This document shows, one piece after another, positions 36,302 to 45,945 of a stretch of DNA of 64,000 nt; within the stretch, counting starts at the first letter, position 1, and every line of letters begins with the position of its first letter. The stretch comes from Arthrobacter sp. B0490 (lineage in GTDB: Bacteria > Actinomycetota > Actinomycetes > Actinomycetales > Micrococcaceae): positions 124,001 through 188,000 of the forward strand of contig NZ_PJIR01000001.1 of NCBI RefSeq assembly GCF_002929355.1. The letters run 5' to 3'. A model generated the notes under the pieces. The model did no database searches. It was not told where the DNA came from and saw nothing but the letters and a program-made list of their open reading frames with translations. The translations under genes and the position numbers were made by a program.

Positions 36302-37666
36302 TCAGCCGACTCGGGCGAGCGCGGCTGCAAGTTTCGTGGTGGAGCGGGCCGGGATGTACGGGACGGTGACCGTCCTGCCGCCCCAGCTGCTCACGAGGGC
36401 GGCTTCGGGCAGGTCCTCGGCCGCGTAGTCCCCGCCCTTGACCCAGATGTCGGGCTGCAGGCGCGAGATGGCATTCTCCGGCGTCGACTCGCCGAAGACG
36501 AGGACGGCGTCCACGCACTCGAGGGCCGAGAGCAGTTCGGCGCGGTCCTCCTGCTTGATGATGGGCCGGCTCTCGCCCTTGAGCCCGCGCACCGACTCGT
36601 CGGAGTTCAGGAGGACGATCAGGCAGTCGCCGAGCTGCCGTGCGGCAGCGAGGGTGCGGGCGTGGCCCGCGTGGAGGAGATCGAAGCACCCACCCGTCGC
36701 GACGACGGTCCCGCCCGCCTCCCGCGTGCGGCGGGCGACGTCGAGGGCGTCGAGGCCGTCGACCGGCAGCTGCTGCGGCGGGTCCTCCCGGCGGCCCATG
36801 GCGCTCACGCCGCCGGAGCCGAGGAACCGCGCCGCGGCTGCCGTGGCCTGCTGGGCGGCCGCGTCGATCGGGTCGCCCTGGGCGAGGCCGACGGCGAGCG
36901 CGGAGGCGAACCGGTCGCCCGCGCCGCAGGGGTCGGCGGCGCCGACGCGCGGAGCGGGGACGACCTGCGGCAGGAGGCCCGCCGCGGCGACGAGCGCCCC
37001 GTGCTCGCCCATGGTGACGAGGACGGCCCGGCTGCGCCAGGTGGCCAGCAGGACGTCGGCGGCGGCCGCGGCGGCCCGGGTACCGGAACCCTGCACCTCG
37101 GCGAACCGCAGCGCCTCACCGATGTTGGGGGTCACCGCGGCGACACCGGGCACGGGCCGGGCGCCGGAGGGGTGGGGATCCCAGACCACCGGGATGGACG
37201 CGGCGAGGGCCTCGAGGCGCGCGCGCAGTGCCTCGTTGGCGAGCAGTCCCCGCCCGTAGTCCGCCGCGATGACGGCGTCGGCCCCGTCGAGCGCGGCGAG
37301 CATGTCCTCGGTGCAGTCCGGGACGGGCGGCGTGGCGCAGCCCTCGTCGAAGCGCACGACGGGCTGGCCGGACGCCCGTACCCGGGTCTTCACGGGCGTC
37401 GGGGCGCCGGAAGGACCGGCGACGACGGTGATGCCCTCGAGTTCGGCGCGGAGCAGCCCGGCGGCGCCGTCCTCGCCGAGGACCGTGACGAGCACGGCCT
37501 CGTGACCGTCGGACTCCAGCATGCGGGCCACCAGGCCCGCCCCGCCGGCGCGGCGGCGGACGGCGTCCACGTCGACGACGGGCACGGGGGCGTCGGGCGA
37601 CAGGCGACCGGCGTCGCCCGAGAGGTCGGTGTCGAGCAGGACGTCCCCCACCACCACGATCCTCAT
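36302..37666 (-). CDS. HldE-like bifunctional heptose kinase / adenylyltransferase (copy 2)
   Basis: A 454-residue fusion with the same order as the copy at 31120. The kinase domain (about 1-295) starts [17 protein letters not shown] and has a GGAGLVARML block and GAGD at 248-251. The nucleotidyltransferase domain (about 320-450) has ATGGCFDLLHAGH, with HAGH at 332-335, and WVKGGDYAAEDLPEA. Both active sites look intact. It lacks the N-terminal extension of copy 1 and has clearly diverged in sequence, so the two copies may differ in substrate or step. A GGAGGAG site precedes the ATG. It overlaps the GmhA gene by 4 bp. Confidence 0.9.
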   Translation of the reverse strand: MRIVVVGDVLLDTDLSGDAGRLSPDAPVPVVDVDAVRRRAGGAGLVARMLESDGHEAVLVTVLGEDGAAGLLRAELEGITVVAGPSGAPTPVKTRVRASGQPVVRFDEGCATPPVPDCTEDMLAALDGADAVIAADYGRGLLANEALRARLEALAASIPVVWDPHPSGARPVPGVAAVTPNIGEALRFAEVQGSGTRAAAAAADVLLATWRSRAVLVTMGEHGALVAAAGLLPQVVPAPRVGAADPCGAGDRFASALAVGLAQGDPIDAAAQQATAAAARFLGSGGVSAMGRREDPPQQLPVDGLDALDVARRTREAGGTVVATGGCFDLLHAGHARTLAAARQLGDCLIVLLNSDESVRGLKGESRPIIKQEDRAELLSALECVDAVLVFGESTPENAISRLQPDIWVKGGDYAAEDLPEAALVSSWGGRTVTVPYIPARSTTKLAAALARVG

Positions 37667-38370
37667 CGCTGCTCCTCCTGCCGGCGGCGGTGCACCTCGG
37701 CGTCGAAGGCCCTGCAGATCGCATGGAGGGCGATCAGGTGGCCCTCCTGCGCGTTGGCCGACTGCGCGTCGATCGCCACGAAGTCGTCCACGCACTCGGT
37801 CAGCGGGTTCGGGCCCGCCGCGGTCAGTGCCCACGTGGTGACACCGGCCGCCCGGGCCGCGTCCACCGCGTGCAGCAGGTTGGGGCTCTTCCCGCTCGTG
37901 CTCAGGAGCAGGAGGATGTCGCCCCGGCGCCCGTGGGCGGTCACCTGGCGGGCGAACATGCGGTCGAAGCCGTAGTCGTTGGCGATCGCCGTGACGGCCG
38001 AACTCTCGGCATGGAGGGAGATCGCCGAGAACGGCTCGCGGTCGCCGTCGAACCGGCCCACGAGCTCGGCGGTGAGGTGCTGCGCCTCGGCGGCGGAACC
38101 GCCGTTGCCGGCCGCGAGCAGGCGCTGCCCGGCCATCAGCCGCTCCGCCATCTCCACACCCCAGCCGGCGAGCGTGCCGACGTTCTGCAGGAGGGACTCG
38201 ATGGCCGGGGCGACGGCCCGCAGGTGGTCCGTCACGAGCCGCCGGGAGTCCGCCTCGTGGCGGGACGGGCCGGCCGTCGCGGCGCCCGGCTCGTGCGGGC
38301 GTGGACCGCGGACCGGTGCCGTGGGATCGGCGGTCCTGTCCGTGGTGACGTCGGTGATGTGAGTGGTCAC
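37663..38370 (-). CDS. gmhA: SIS-domain sedoheptulose-7-phosphate isomerase
   Basis: A 235-residue phosphosugar isomerase that converts sedoheptulose 7-phosphate to D-glycero-D-manno-heptose 7-phosphate, the entry step of the ADP-heptose pathway. The family blocks [49 protein letters not shown] and [22 protein letters not shown] are well kept, as is the C-terminal [14 protein letters not shown]. About 40 N-terminal residues are a Thr/Pro-rich extension. The GTG at 38370 overlaps the end of the upstream glycosyltransferase by 4 bp. Confidence 0.93.
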   Translation of the reverse strand: MTTHITDVTTDRTADPTAPVRGPRPHEPGAATAGPSRHEADSRRLVTDHLRAVAPAIESLLQNVGTLAGWGVEMAERLMAGQRLLAAGNGGSAAEAQHLTAELVGRFDGDREPFSAISLHAESSAVTAIANDYGFDRMFARQVTAHGRRGDILLLLSTSGKSPNLLHAVDAARAAGVTTWALTAAGPNPLTECVDDFVAIDAQSANAQEGHLIALHAICRAFDAEVHRRRQEEQR

Positions 38371-39656
38371 AGTGCCCTGCCTCCCGTGCTTTCGAGTCGA
38401 CGCGCGGCGCTCCGCCGCGCTGTGGCCTGCTGGGCGGGCGCCGCCGCGGCCAGGGCCGTCTGGTAGGCCTTCTCCGTGTCGGCGGCGATCCGGCTCCATG
38501 AGTAGCGGGCCTTGACGCGGCGGTAGCCGTTGCCGCCGAGCTCGGTGGCCCATGCGGGGTCGGACACCATCTCCGCGATGGCCGCCGCGACGGCCCCCGG
38601 ATCCCGGGGCGGGACGTGGAGGCCGGTCTTGCCGTCCACCACGGTGTCCACCAGTCCCCCGACCGCTGCCGCGATCACGGGGACGCCGCACGCCATCGCC
38701 TCGAGCGGCACGATGCCGAACGGTTCGTACCACGGCGCGCAGACCACGGCATCGGCGCTCCGCAGGACCGCGGGCATCTCGGCGCGGGACACCTGGCCCC
38801 GCAGCACCACGCGGTCGCCGACGCCCAGCTCGGCCGCCAGCGTCCGGAGCCGCTGGGCTTCGGGGTCGTCCTCGAGGGCCGAGGTGCCGGAGCCGCCCAC
38901 GATGACGAGTTCGACGTCGTCCCGTCCCAGGGCGGCGAGGTCGCGCATCGCCCGGATGGCGATGTCCATCCCTTTGCGCGGTACGAGCCTGCCCACGCTG
39001 ACGATCCGGTGGGCACGCCCGCGCTCCTCGACCGGTCCCCTCGGGGAGAACAGCTCGAGGTCGACGCCGCAGGGGGCGATCGACACGCGGCTGCCGGGCA
39101 CGCCCATGGCCTTCAGCTCGAACACCTCGTCGGAGCAGGTCGCGACGATGCGGTCGGCGCTGCGGCCCACCATCGCCTCCAGCATGAGCCGCTCGGACGG
39201 GCTGGTGTCCTCCACCCCCTGGTGGCGGCGCTTGACCGTGCCGAGCGCGTGGAAGGTCTGCACGACCTGCACGGGGCGGCCGGCGCTGCGCGACTGGCGG
39301 GCGGCGTCGAGCGCGGCGAGGCCCGACATCCAGAAGTGGCCGTGAACGATGTCCGGCGCGTCCTCGCCCCAGTCCTCGACGATGCCCTCGGCCAGCTCGC
39401 CCATGTAGGGCAGCAGCATGTCCTTGGGGACGGTGCCGACCGGTCCGGCGGTGACGTGCACGACCTCCAGCCGGGGGTGGGTGCGGACCCGGTCGGGCAG
39501 CGCGGCGTCGTCGCGGCGGGTGTACACCGTGACGTCGTGCCCGCGGCGGGCGAGTGCGAGGGACAGTTCGGCCACGTGGACGTTCTGTCCGCCCGCGTCG
39601 ACGCCCCCCAGTGCCGCGAGGGGGCTGGCGTGCTCGGACACCATCGATATCCTCAC
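38367..39656 (-). CDS. Family 4 (GT1-fold) glycosyltransferase
   Basis: A 429-residue GT-B enzyme. The N-terminal half has the acceptor-side block [26 protein letters not shown] and [15 protein letters not shown], as in MshA-like and sucrose synthase-like transferases. The C-terminal half has [21 protein letters not shown] and the donor site [26 protein letters not shown]. No membrane segment. The GTG at 39656 has GAAAGGAA upstream and overlaps the previous gene by 4 bp. It is one of six glycosyltransferases in this cluster; donor and acceptor are not known. Confidence 0.93.
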   Translation of the reverse strand: MRISMVSEHASPLAALGGVDAGGQNVHVAELSLALARRGHDVTVYTRRDDAALPDRVRTHPRLEVVHVTAGPVGTVPKDMLLPYMGELAEGIVEDWGEDAPDIVHGHFWMSGLAALDAARQSRSAGRPVQVVQTFHALGTVKRRHQGVEDTSPSERLMLEAMVGRSADRIVATCSDEVFELKAMGVPGSRVSIAPCGVDLELFSPRGPVEERGRAHRIVSVGRLVPRKGMDIAIRAMRDLAALGRDDVELVIVGGSGTSALEDDPEAQRLRTLAAELGVGDRVVLRGQVSRAEMPAVLRSADAVVCAPWYEPFGIVPLEAMACGVPVIAAAVGGLVDTVVDGKTGLHVPPRDPGAVAAAIAEMVSDPAWATELGGNGYRRVKARYSWSRIAADTEKAYQTALAAAAPAQQATARRSAARRLESTGGRAL

Positions 39657-40654
39657 TGCGCTTTCCTTTCTGTTGCCGCCAGGACCCGGTGCCGCACGGG
39701 CGCGCCCTCCAGGACGTCGTCCCAGTCGGCGAGGAACCGGGCGAGCCCGTACCGTGCGAGGGCCGCTTCCCGTGCGACGAGCCCTCGGGCCCGGGCCTCG
39801 TCCGGGTCGTCGATGAGGCGTGCCGCCATCCGCACGAGGTCGTCGATGCTCGTCGAGATCGCACCGGCCTCCGGCGGGACCGCACGCGCGGCCTCCGTCG
39901 TGGCGAGCGCCAGCACGGGGAGTCCCACGTGCATCGCCTCCAGGAGCGAGAGCCCGAGCGAGGTCCATCGCAGCGGGTGCACGTAGGCCCGTGAGCGCCC
40001 CAGTCGGGCGTGCAGTTCCGCCATGGGGAGGTCCCCACCGATCCGCAGCTCCCCGGGGGCGAGGTCCAGTGCGTCGGCGAGCCGGTCCGTGCCCATGCCG
40101 AAGACCTCGAGGGGTGCGACGCCGGCGAACCGCGGGAGCAGGTCCGTGCCGGTGATGCGTCCGCGACGCACCGGTTCGTTGATGACGGCGGCCAGCTGCT
40201 CGAGCTCCCCCGTGTAGAGATAGCCCGGGTCGACGATGCCGTGCTCGATCACCGTGGTCCTCGCGATGCCGCTGTCCCAGAAGAGGTCGTTGAAGTAGGT
40301 CACGTGCACCACGGGGATGTCCGTCTGCTCCGCCAGGGGATGCACCGTGCCGACGATGTCGCGGCGCGGTGTGTTGTGCTCGAGGAAGACGGCCGGCAGG
40401 TCCCGCCCGGGCGTGCGGCCCAGCAGCCGCTCGCACTCCGCGATCTCCTCCATGCGCTGCAGGACGACGACGTCGATGCCGGCGTCCGCGAGGTCCGAGG
40501 GCGCCACCTCGACGACGGAGGCGGGCCAGTCGCGGCCCGCCCGTCCGAGTCCCCAGGGACCGCCGTCGGGCGTGGTGGGCAGCACGTAGGTGTGGCTCCC
40601 CCGCACGAAGGCGTCGGTCCACCCGCCGTGGACATGCCATAACAGGATCCTCAT
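39653..40654 (-). CDS. Glycosyltransferase (GT-B fold)
   Basis: A 333-residue protein starting [19 protein letters not shown]. It shows a GT-B pattern: an N-terminal domain with [22 protein letters not shown] and [20 protein letters not shown], and a C-terminal domain with [32 protein letters not shown] that matches the donor-binding EX7E region of family 4 enzymes. The first half is less conserved, so the exact family is uncertain. It overlaps both neighbours by 4 bp. It probably acts on the same polymer as the rest of the operon. Confidence 0.86.
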   Translation of the reverse strand: MRILLWHVHGGWTDAFVRGSHTYVLPTTPDGGPWGLGRAGRDWPASVVEVAPSDLADAGIDVVVLQRMEEIAECERLLGRTPGRDLPAVFLEHNTPRRDIVGTVHPLAEQTDIPVVHVTYFNDLFWDSGIARTTVIEHGIVDPGYLYTGELEQLAAVINEPVRRGRITGTDLLPRFAGVAPLEVFGMGTDRLADALDLAPGELRIGGDLPMAELHARLGRSRAYVHPLRWTSLGLSLLEAMHVGLPVLALATTEAARAVPPEAGAISTSIDDLVRMAARLIDDPDEARARGLVAREAALARYGLARFLADWDDVLEGAPVRHRVLAATERKAQ

Positions 40655-41754
40655 CGGTTTCCCCTCGTTGTTCTGCGGCCGTCGGTGCGGCCGATGCTAC
40701 GGCGCGAGCCGAGTGACGATACTCCGGAACCGAGCCGGAGGACGGCATCGACGACGTCCTCGGGGGACACGGTGGACAGGCAGGGGTGGCCCTGCACGGG
40801 GCAGATGCGGGCCCGGCTGAGGGCGCAGGCGGCGTCCTGGTCACCGAGCAGTTCGACGGGGATCCGGTAGGGCGCCCAGCGGATCGCGGGCACCACGGGC
40901 GAGAACAGGCAGACCACGGGCGTGCCGACGGCGGCCGCGAGGTGAGCGGGCCCCGTGTTCCCCGTGATCACCACCGAGGCCCCGGCGAGGACGGAGCCCA
41001 GCGCGGCGAGGTCCGTCCGGCCCCCGAGGTCGAGTGCCTCGGGTCCGGCGACGGTGGAGGTCAGGTCGGTCTCGCCGGGCCCGCCGGTGACGACGACGCG
41101 GAAGCCGGCCGCGGTGAGGAGCTCGACGGCGGCCGCGTGGTGAAGCGGCGGCCAGGCCCGGGCGGGTACCGACGCGCCCGGATGCACGACGACGTAGGGA
41201 CCCTTGCCCACGAGCTCGGAGGCGTCGGTGAGGCCCGTGACCTGGAGCCGGCCGTCGTCGCCGGGCGGCAGCGCGTAGCCCGCGGCCTCGGCGATGCCGA
41301 GTGCGCGTTCCGCCTCGGGCTGGTCCTCCGGGAAGTCCTCCCCCGGCTTGAGCCGGACGTCGAGGAGGGACCCCGCGTAGTCCACGGAGGCGCCCGCGAT
41401 CCGCCGGACCCCGGCGAGCCGGAGCAGGAGGGCGAGGGGCAGCGGCGACTGGTGGAAGGAGGTCAGCAGGACCGCCTCGTCGACGCCGAGGCCCACGACG
41501 GCGTCGTGCAGTTCGGCGATCAGGTCCGGCGTGGGTTCGGGTGCCGGGTCGACGATCCAGGGCGCGGACCACGTGACGACGTCGACGACGCCGGGCAGGA
41601 GGCGGGCCGCGGCGGCGCCCTGCGGCCCGCAGAGCATGACGACGTCGTTCGGCGAGTCGCCGTGGTCCCCGGCGGCGACGGCGCGGACGGCGGGTCCGGC
41701 GAGCAGGACGTCGCCGGCGCTGTCGAGGCGGGCGACGAGGACGCGCCGCCTCAC
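40651..41754 (-). CDS. Family 9 glycosyltransferase (heptosyltransferase-like), copy 2
   Basis: A 367-residue GT-B enzyme. It has [25 protein letters not shown] at the N-terminus, the loop [21 protein letters not shown] region, [16 protein letters not shown], and [25 protein letters not shown] at the donor site. A C-terminal cluster [16 protein letters not shown] has several cysteines. The GTG at 41754 overlaps the stop codon of the GmhB gene, and its end overlaps the next gene by 4 bp. Sits directly after the heptose phosphatase, which strengthens the heptosyltransferase assignment. Confidence 0.9.
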   Translation of the reverse strand: MRRRVLVARLDSAGDVLLAGPAVRAVAAGDHGDSPNDVVMLCGPQGAAAARLLPGVVDVVTWSAPWIVDPAPEPTPDLIAELHDAVVGLGVDEAVLLTSFHQSPLPLALLLRLAGVRRIAGASVDYAGSLLDVRLKPGEDFPEDQPEAERALGIAEAAGYALPPGDDGRLQVTGLTDASELVGKGPYVVVHPGASVPARAWPPLHHAAAVELLTAAGFRVVVTGGPGETDLTSTVAGPEALDLGGRTDLAALGSVLAGASVVITGNTGPAHLAAAVGTPVVCLFSPVVPAIRWAPYRIPVELLGDQDAACALSRARICPVQGHPCLSTVSPEDVVDAVLRLGSGVSSLGSRRSIGRTDGRRTTRGNR

Positions 41755-42299
41755 GGGGTGTCCGCCCACAGGGCCTCGACGGCCTCGGCGAGGTCGCGTG
41801 CGACGGCGGGGGCGTCCCGGATCTCCTCGTCGAGCGTGATGTCGGTCGGCACGAGGACGCCACGGGCACCGGCGGCCGCGGCAGCGCCCATGTCGGCCCC
41901 GATGTCGCCGATCACGGCGACGTCGGTCGGGTCGAGGCCCAGCCGCGCACTCGCGGCGAGGACCATGCCGGGCCCGGGCTTGCGGCACGAGCAGCCGTCG
42001 TCCGTCCCGTGCGGGCAGACCTCCCAGACCGCGAACGGACCGAGCAGGTCCTCCACGCGGGCGTTGACGGCGTCGACCTGCTCCCGCGTCACGTAGCCCC
42101 GCGCGATGCCCGACTGGTTGGTGACCACGCCCACCGGGATACCGCGCGAGCGCAGGCCGTCGAGGACCTCGCGGGCGCCCGGCACGGGCTGCACGAGCGA
42201 GGGGTCGCCGTTGTACGGGACGTCCACGACGATGGTCCCGTCGCGGTCGAACAGGACGGCCCGGGGCGCCGTCCGCGGGAGTTCGGCCGAAGTATGCAT
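41751..42299 (-). CDS. gmhB: D-glycero-D-manno-heptose-1,7-bisphosphate 7-phosphatase-like HAD enzyme
   Basis: A 182-residue HAD-IIIA phosphatase. The nucleophile and acid are D18 and D20 in LFDRDGT. VTNQSGIARGYVT is motif II, RKPGPGM motif III and IGDIGADMGAA motif IV. The zinc-binding loop is complete: C95, H97, C103 and C105 in CPHGTDDGCSC. All of these are diagnostic of GmhB, which removes the 7-phosphate between the two HldE reactions. It is the first gene of the seven-gene operon that runs to the SDR at 35491. Its promoter lies in the 108-bp divergent gap with the GT9 gene at 42408. Confidence 0.94.
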   Translation of the reverse strand: MHTSAELPRTAPRAVLFDRDGTIVVDVPYNGDPSLVQPVPGAREVLDGLRSRGIPVGVVTNQSGIARGYVTREQVDAVNARVEDLLGPFAVWEVCPHGTDDGCSCRKPGPGMVLAASARLGLDPTDVAVIGDIGADMGAAAAAGARGVLVPTDITLDEEIRDAPAVARDLAEAVEALWADTP

Positions 42300-42407
42300 A
42301 CAGGCTTAGTTCCCGAGAAGAAGCAGTACTAAACACTTCGCACCGAACTTCTTCTCCGCCTGCCCGTCCCGCGGCGGCCGCGGGGTGGCCCCGCAACCTC
42401 TGGCAGG

Positions 42408-43424
42408 ATGATCCGCATGACTTCCCAGGGCACCACCACCGCGGGCACCCGGTCCGCCCCCGGCTCCGCGCCGATCCCCGCCTCCACCCCCGCACCGGAC
42501 GGACGTCCGGAGATCCTGGCCCTCCGCGCCCTGAAGCTCGGCGACCTGCTCGTCGCCGTGCCTGCCCTCAAGGGACTGCGCCGGGCCTTCCCGGAACATC
42601 GCATCCTCTACGCGGCGCAGGAATGGCTGCGGCCGGTCGTCGGACTCACCGATGCCATCGACGATCTGCTGCCGACGCACGGGCTGGACGATCCGCTGCC
42701 CATCGAGCACGGACGGATCGACCTCGCCGTGAACCTGCACGGCAGCGGTGGCGAGAGCAGGGCGCGCCTGCAGGAGATCGGCGCGAAGCGGCGCATGGGG
42801 CACCGCTCCCCCGGCTGGGACGGCCCCGAGTGGCGCGACGGCATCCTCGAACGCGAGCGCTGGGCGTCGCTCGTCTCCTGGCACGGCATCCCCGCCGATC
42901 CGCTCGACTGCCGCCTGCGGGTGCCGGACGGAGGGAGCCCGGCACCGGACGCCGTCGTCGTCCACGTGGGAGCCGCGTACGGCAGCCGCCTCTGGCCGGT
43001 GGAACGGTTCGCTGAGGTGGCGCGCACCCTCGCCGCGGCCGGTCACCGGGTCCTGTTCACGGGCAGCGCCAAGGAGCGGCCGCGGGCGCTCGCCGTCGCC
43101 GACGCCGCCGGGCTGCCCGAGGAGACCGTGGCGGCGGGTCACCTGCCCCTGGACCGCTTCGCCGCCCTGATCGCCGGCGCCTCGCTCGTCGTCTCGGCCG
43201 ACACGGGGGCCGCGCACCTGGCATCGGCCTACGCGCGGCCGTCCGTGGTGCTCTTCGGCCCGGCGCCGCCGTCCGAATGGGGTCCGCCGCCCGGTCCGCA
43301 CACAGTGCTCACCGACGCATCGCTCCGCGTCGGCGAGACGTTCTCGCCCACCCCCGATCCGGCCCTCATGGCCGTGACCGTCGAGCAGGTGCTGGCGGCC
43401 GCCGCCGACCACGGCATCTCGTAG
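42408..43424 (+). CDS. Family 9 glycosyltransferase (heptosyltransferase-like), copy 3
   Basis: A 338-residue GT-B enzyme. The GT9 start block is ILALRALKLGDLLVAVPALKGLRRAFP. VVVHVGAAYGSRLWPVERFAEVARTL and SLVVSADTGAAHLASAYARPSVVLFGP form the donor half, with the D-T-G-A-A-H pattern expected for ADP-heptose binding. An N-terminal Ala/Pro/Thr-rich tail of about 30 residues is odd. The start may be ATG 42408 or ATG 42417: the latter lies 7 nt after CAGGAT, a weak -10 box, with no ribosome site. It is divergent from gmhB. Confidence 0.91.
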   Translation: MIRMTSQGTTTAGTRSAPGSAPIPASTPAPDGRPEILALRALKLGDLLVAVPALKGLRRAFPEHRILYAAQEWLRPVVGLTDAIDDLLPTHGLDDPLPIEHGRIDLAVNLHGSGGESRARLQEIGAKRRMGHRSPGWDGPEWRDGILERERWASLVSWHGIPADPLDCRLRVPDGGSPAPDAVVVHVGAAYGSRLWPVERFAEVARTLAAAGHRVLFTGSAKERPRALAVADAAGLPEETVAAGHLPLDRFAALIAGASLVVSADTGAAHLASAYARPSVVLFGPAPPSEWGPPPGPHTVLTDASLRVGETFSPTPDPALMAVTVEQVLAAAADHGIS

Positions 43425-43480
43425 CGCGGCTCCGGGAGCGGCTCCGCGGGCGGCCCCTGGTGCGGGCGGCTCCGACGGCC

Positions 43481-44350
43481 TCAGGCGATGCTGGGCCGCG
43501 CGGTGCGCCTGCCGGGCTCGGCCGGTGCGCCGAGGAGTCGCTTCTGCAGCTTCACGAGGATGCGCGCGAGCGTCCTCGAGACCTGCATCTGCGACATCCC
43601 GAGCTCGTCGCCGATGCACTGCTGGGTCTGCTCCATGAAGTACCGGCGGTAGAGCAGCTCCTTCTCGCCGGCGTCGAGCTCGTTGACGGCACCGCGCAGC
43701 GAGATCATGTCGTCGCTGCGCTCCATCCCGGTGGAGTCGGCCGCGAGCGTGTCGGCCCAGCTGCGCCCCTCGAAGGGTGCGTCGAGCGAATCGGGCCGCA
43801 GGCTCGACGACGACGCCTGCGCTTCGAGGATCTTGCCCTCCGGCCAGCCGAGTTCCAGTCCCAGCTCGCGCGCCGTCGCCTCGCGGCCGAGCCGCTGCGC
43901 CATGGCGGGAGCCGCACGGGCTATCTCGGTCCTGAGATCCTGGACGTCGCGGGGCGGGCGTACGACCCAGCACGAATCCCTGAGGTAGCGCTTGATCTCA
44001 CCGGTGATGGTCGGCACCGCGAAGGAGGCGAACGGGACGCCGCGCCCCGGGTTGAAGCGCTGCACCGCCTTGATGAGACCGAGATACGCGACCTGCCGGA
44101 TGTCCGGGGCCTCGGGCCCCGACGACGCGAAGGAGCGGGCCACCGACTCGGCGATGTCCATGTGTCGCAGGGCGATGTCGTCCTGCAGCGCCGCCTTCAG
44201 GGGACGCTCCGAATAGGCCCGGTCCGCCCCGGACCCGTCGGCCGCGAACCGGTCGGCCGCGGCCTCGACGACGGGCTCGACGACGGCGGCTGCGGCAGCG
44301 CACGCGGCAGGAGTGCCCGAGGGCGTTGCGGGATCGGCGATACGGGGCAT
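43481..44350 (-). CDS. Alternative sigma factor, SigB/SigF type
   Basis: A 289-residue sigma-70 group 3 factor without region 1. Region 2 has AYLGLIKAVQRFNPGRGVPFASFAVPTITGEIKRYLRD, region 3 LGREATARELGLELGWPEGKI, and region 4 RYFMEQTQQCIGDELGMSQMQVSRTLARILVKLQKRL. Such factors direct stress, osmotic or stationary-phase genes. An Ala-rich N-terminal tail of about 45 residues precedes region 2. No anti-sigma or anti-anti-sigma gene is adjacent, so its control is not visible here. GGAG precedes the ATG at 44350. SigB and SigF cannot be told apart with confidence from sequence alone. Confidence 0.93.
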   Translation of the reverse strand: MPRIADPATPSGTPAACAAAAAVVEPVVEAAADRFAADGSGADRAYSERPLKAALQDDIALRHMDIAESVARSFASSGPEAPDIRQVAYLGLIKAVQRFNPGRGVPFASFAVPTITGEIKRYLRDSCWVVRPPRDVQDLRTEIARAAPAMAQRLGREATARELGLELGWPEGKILEAQASSSSLRPDSLDAPFEGRSWADTLAADSTGMERSDDMISLRGAVNELDAGEKELLYRRYFMEQTQQCIGDELGMSQMQVSRTLARILVKLQKRLLGAPAEPGRRTARPSIA

Positions 44351-44511
44351 GCTGTTCTCCGTCGGGCGTAGGGCACTCACGCTTCCCAACAAAACATCAG
44401 CGTGCTTAGTACGCAACCCCCGTCTCGCACAGCGGCCGTTTCCCCAGGGGGCCTTCCCTTTTGTGGGTCGCACGGGTAGGGAGTCCGGGGCGGCCACCAG
44501 GGGCGACGACG

Positions 44512-44541
44512 AAAAAGCCCCCTGCCGGACGGCAGAGGGCT
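44512..44541 (-). terminator. Terminator of the MarR-type gene
   Basis: On the minus strand AGCCCTCTGCC pairs with GGCAGGGGGCT (one mismatch) around a 4-nt loop, followed by a run of Ts and TTCGTC. It lies 28 nt after the stop codon of the MarR gene at 44569 and separates it from the sigma factor gene downstream. Confidence 0.88.
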
Positions 44542-44568
44542 GGACGGACGCTGCCCCGGGGGGCGGCC

Positions 44569-45075
44569 TCAGTTCAGGAGGGTTGCGGCGGGCCCCGAAG
44601 CGCCCGGACCTTCGAGCGCCACGCCCTCCTGCGGGGCGGCACCGGCGGTCCAGTTCCAGCGCGGTGCGCCCAGTTCCTTGATGACCCTCTGCAGATGGCC
44701 GCGCAGCTCCTCGGACACGAGCCCGCCGCCGGCCACGAGGGTCCGCTCTATGTCCTCGGCCGTGTCGAGGACCCGGCGTCCGGCCGGCGAGATGGACACG
44801 GTGTGCGAACGCCGGTCGAGGTCGTTCCGCACTCGCGTCACGTGTCCCCTGGTCTCGAGCCGCGAGAGGGTCTTCCCCATCGTCTGCGCCTGGACGCGGA
44901 CGATCTGGGCCAGGCTGGCCTGCGTCATGGCCCCCTGGTCGGCGAGGACGCCCAGGGCGATCACGCCCGCGTGGGTGACCCCGATGTCGACGAGCCGTTC
45001 GTTCCAGGCGTGCTCGACGAGACGCGCCGCCGTGGTCAGCAGTCGACCCGTGGGCCATTGCTCCAGATCGGGCAT
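44569..45075 (-). CDS. MarR-family transcriptional regulator
   Basis: A 168-residue winged-helix repressor. Helices and wing are visible in GVLADQGAMTQASLAQIVRVQAQTMGKTLSRLETRGHVTRVRNDLDRRSHTVSISPAGRRVL, and the flanking helices form the dimer. A C-terminal tail of about 25 residues is variable. I used the ATG at 45075; an in-frame GTG at 45087 is also possible, and a GAGAGGAA site lies just before it. It is divergent from a peroxiredoxin, which hints at a redox-stress role; no ligand-sensing cysteine pattern is obvious. Target operators are unknown. Confidence 0.87.
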   Translation of the reverse strand: MPDLEQWPTGRLLTTAARLVEHAWNERLVDIGVTHAGVIALGVLADQGAMTQASLAQIVRVQAQTMGKTLSRLETRGHVTRVRNDLDRRSHTVSISPAGRRVLDTAEDIERTLVAGGGLVSEELRGHLQRVIKELGAPRWNWTAGAAPQEGVALEGPGASGPAATLLN

Positions 45076-45261
45076 ATAACCGTGCACTTCCTCTCGCTCG
45101 CAGACCCGGCGGTCACCTCCAGCGCCGGATCCTCCCCCTATGATAGCTAGGCCTGCTGGTCGATTCCTCCCGGTCCGTCCGGAGATCCCGCCAGGAGGCG
45201 GGTCCGCCGCTCCCGTGCCGTCCCCGGATCCCACCACCCCGCCGAACCCCCAGGAGTATCC

Positions 45262-45735
45262 ATGACGCAACGACTCGCCCCCGGTGACAGTGCCCCCGAC
45301 TTCACACTTCCGGATGCCGAGGGCAACGAGGTCGTCCTCTCGTCGTTCAGGGGCGGGGGCGTCGTCGTGTACTTCTACCCGGCGGCCGCCACGCCCGGAT
45401 GCACCACCGAGGCCTGCGATTTCCGGGACAACCTGGCCTCGCTCGGGGGCGCCGGGTACCGGGTGCTGGGCATCTCCCCGGACCCCGTCGGGAAGCTCGC
45501 CTCGTTCACCGAGCAGGAGTCCCTGACCTTCCCCCTGCTGTCCGACGAGGATCACGCCGTCGCCGAGGCCTACGGCGCCTGGGGCGAGAAGAAGAACTAC
45601 GGCAGGACCTACGAGGGGCTCATCCGTTCCACGGTGGTCGTCGACGGCGACGGCAGGGTCGCCGTCGCGCAGTACAACGTGCGGGCGACGGGCCACGTCG
45701 CGAAGCTGCGGCGCGACCTCGGGATCGACGGGTAG
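45262..45735 (+). CDS. bcp: Thioredoxin-dependent peroxiredoxin, Bcp type
   Basis: A 157-residue peroxidase that reduces H2O2 and organic hydroperoxides. The peroxidatic C47 lies in AAATPGCTTEACDFRDN, and C52 five residues later is the resolving cysteine position of many Bcp enzymes. ISPDPVGKLASFTEQESLTFPLLSDED and RTYEGLIRSTVVVD are typical. Length matches the family. GGAG precedes the ATG at 45262. The divergent MarR gene shares the promoter region and may control it. Confidence 0.95.
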   Translation: MTQRLAPGDSAPDFTLPDAEGNEVVLSSFRGGGVVVYFYPAAATPGCTTEACDFRDNLASLGGAGYRVLGISPDPVGKLASFTEQESLTFPLLSDEDHAVAEAYGAWGEKKNYGRTYEGLIRSTVVVDGDGRVAVAQYNVRATGHVAKLRRDLGIDG

Positions 45736-45829
45736 GGCCCCGCGACCGCCCGTCGGGGCCCCGGGCCGATCCCCGCGGTGGCGATAGAGTAGGTCGGTCA
45801 GCATGGTCCTCCCCGAGGAGGACCTGCGA

Positions 45830-45911
<82 letters not shown>

Positions 45912-45945
45912 CGATCGAGACAGCAGCACCGGCCTCCGGGCCGGT

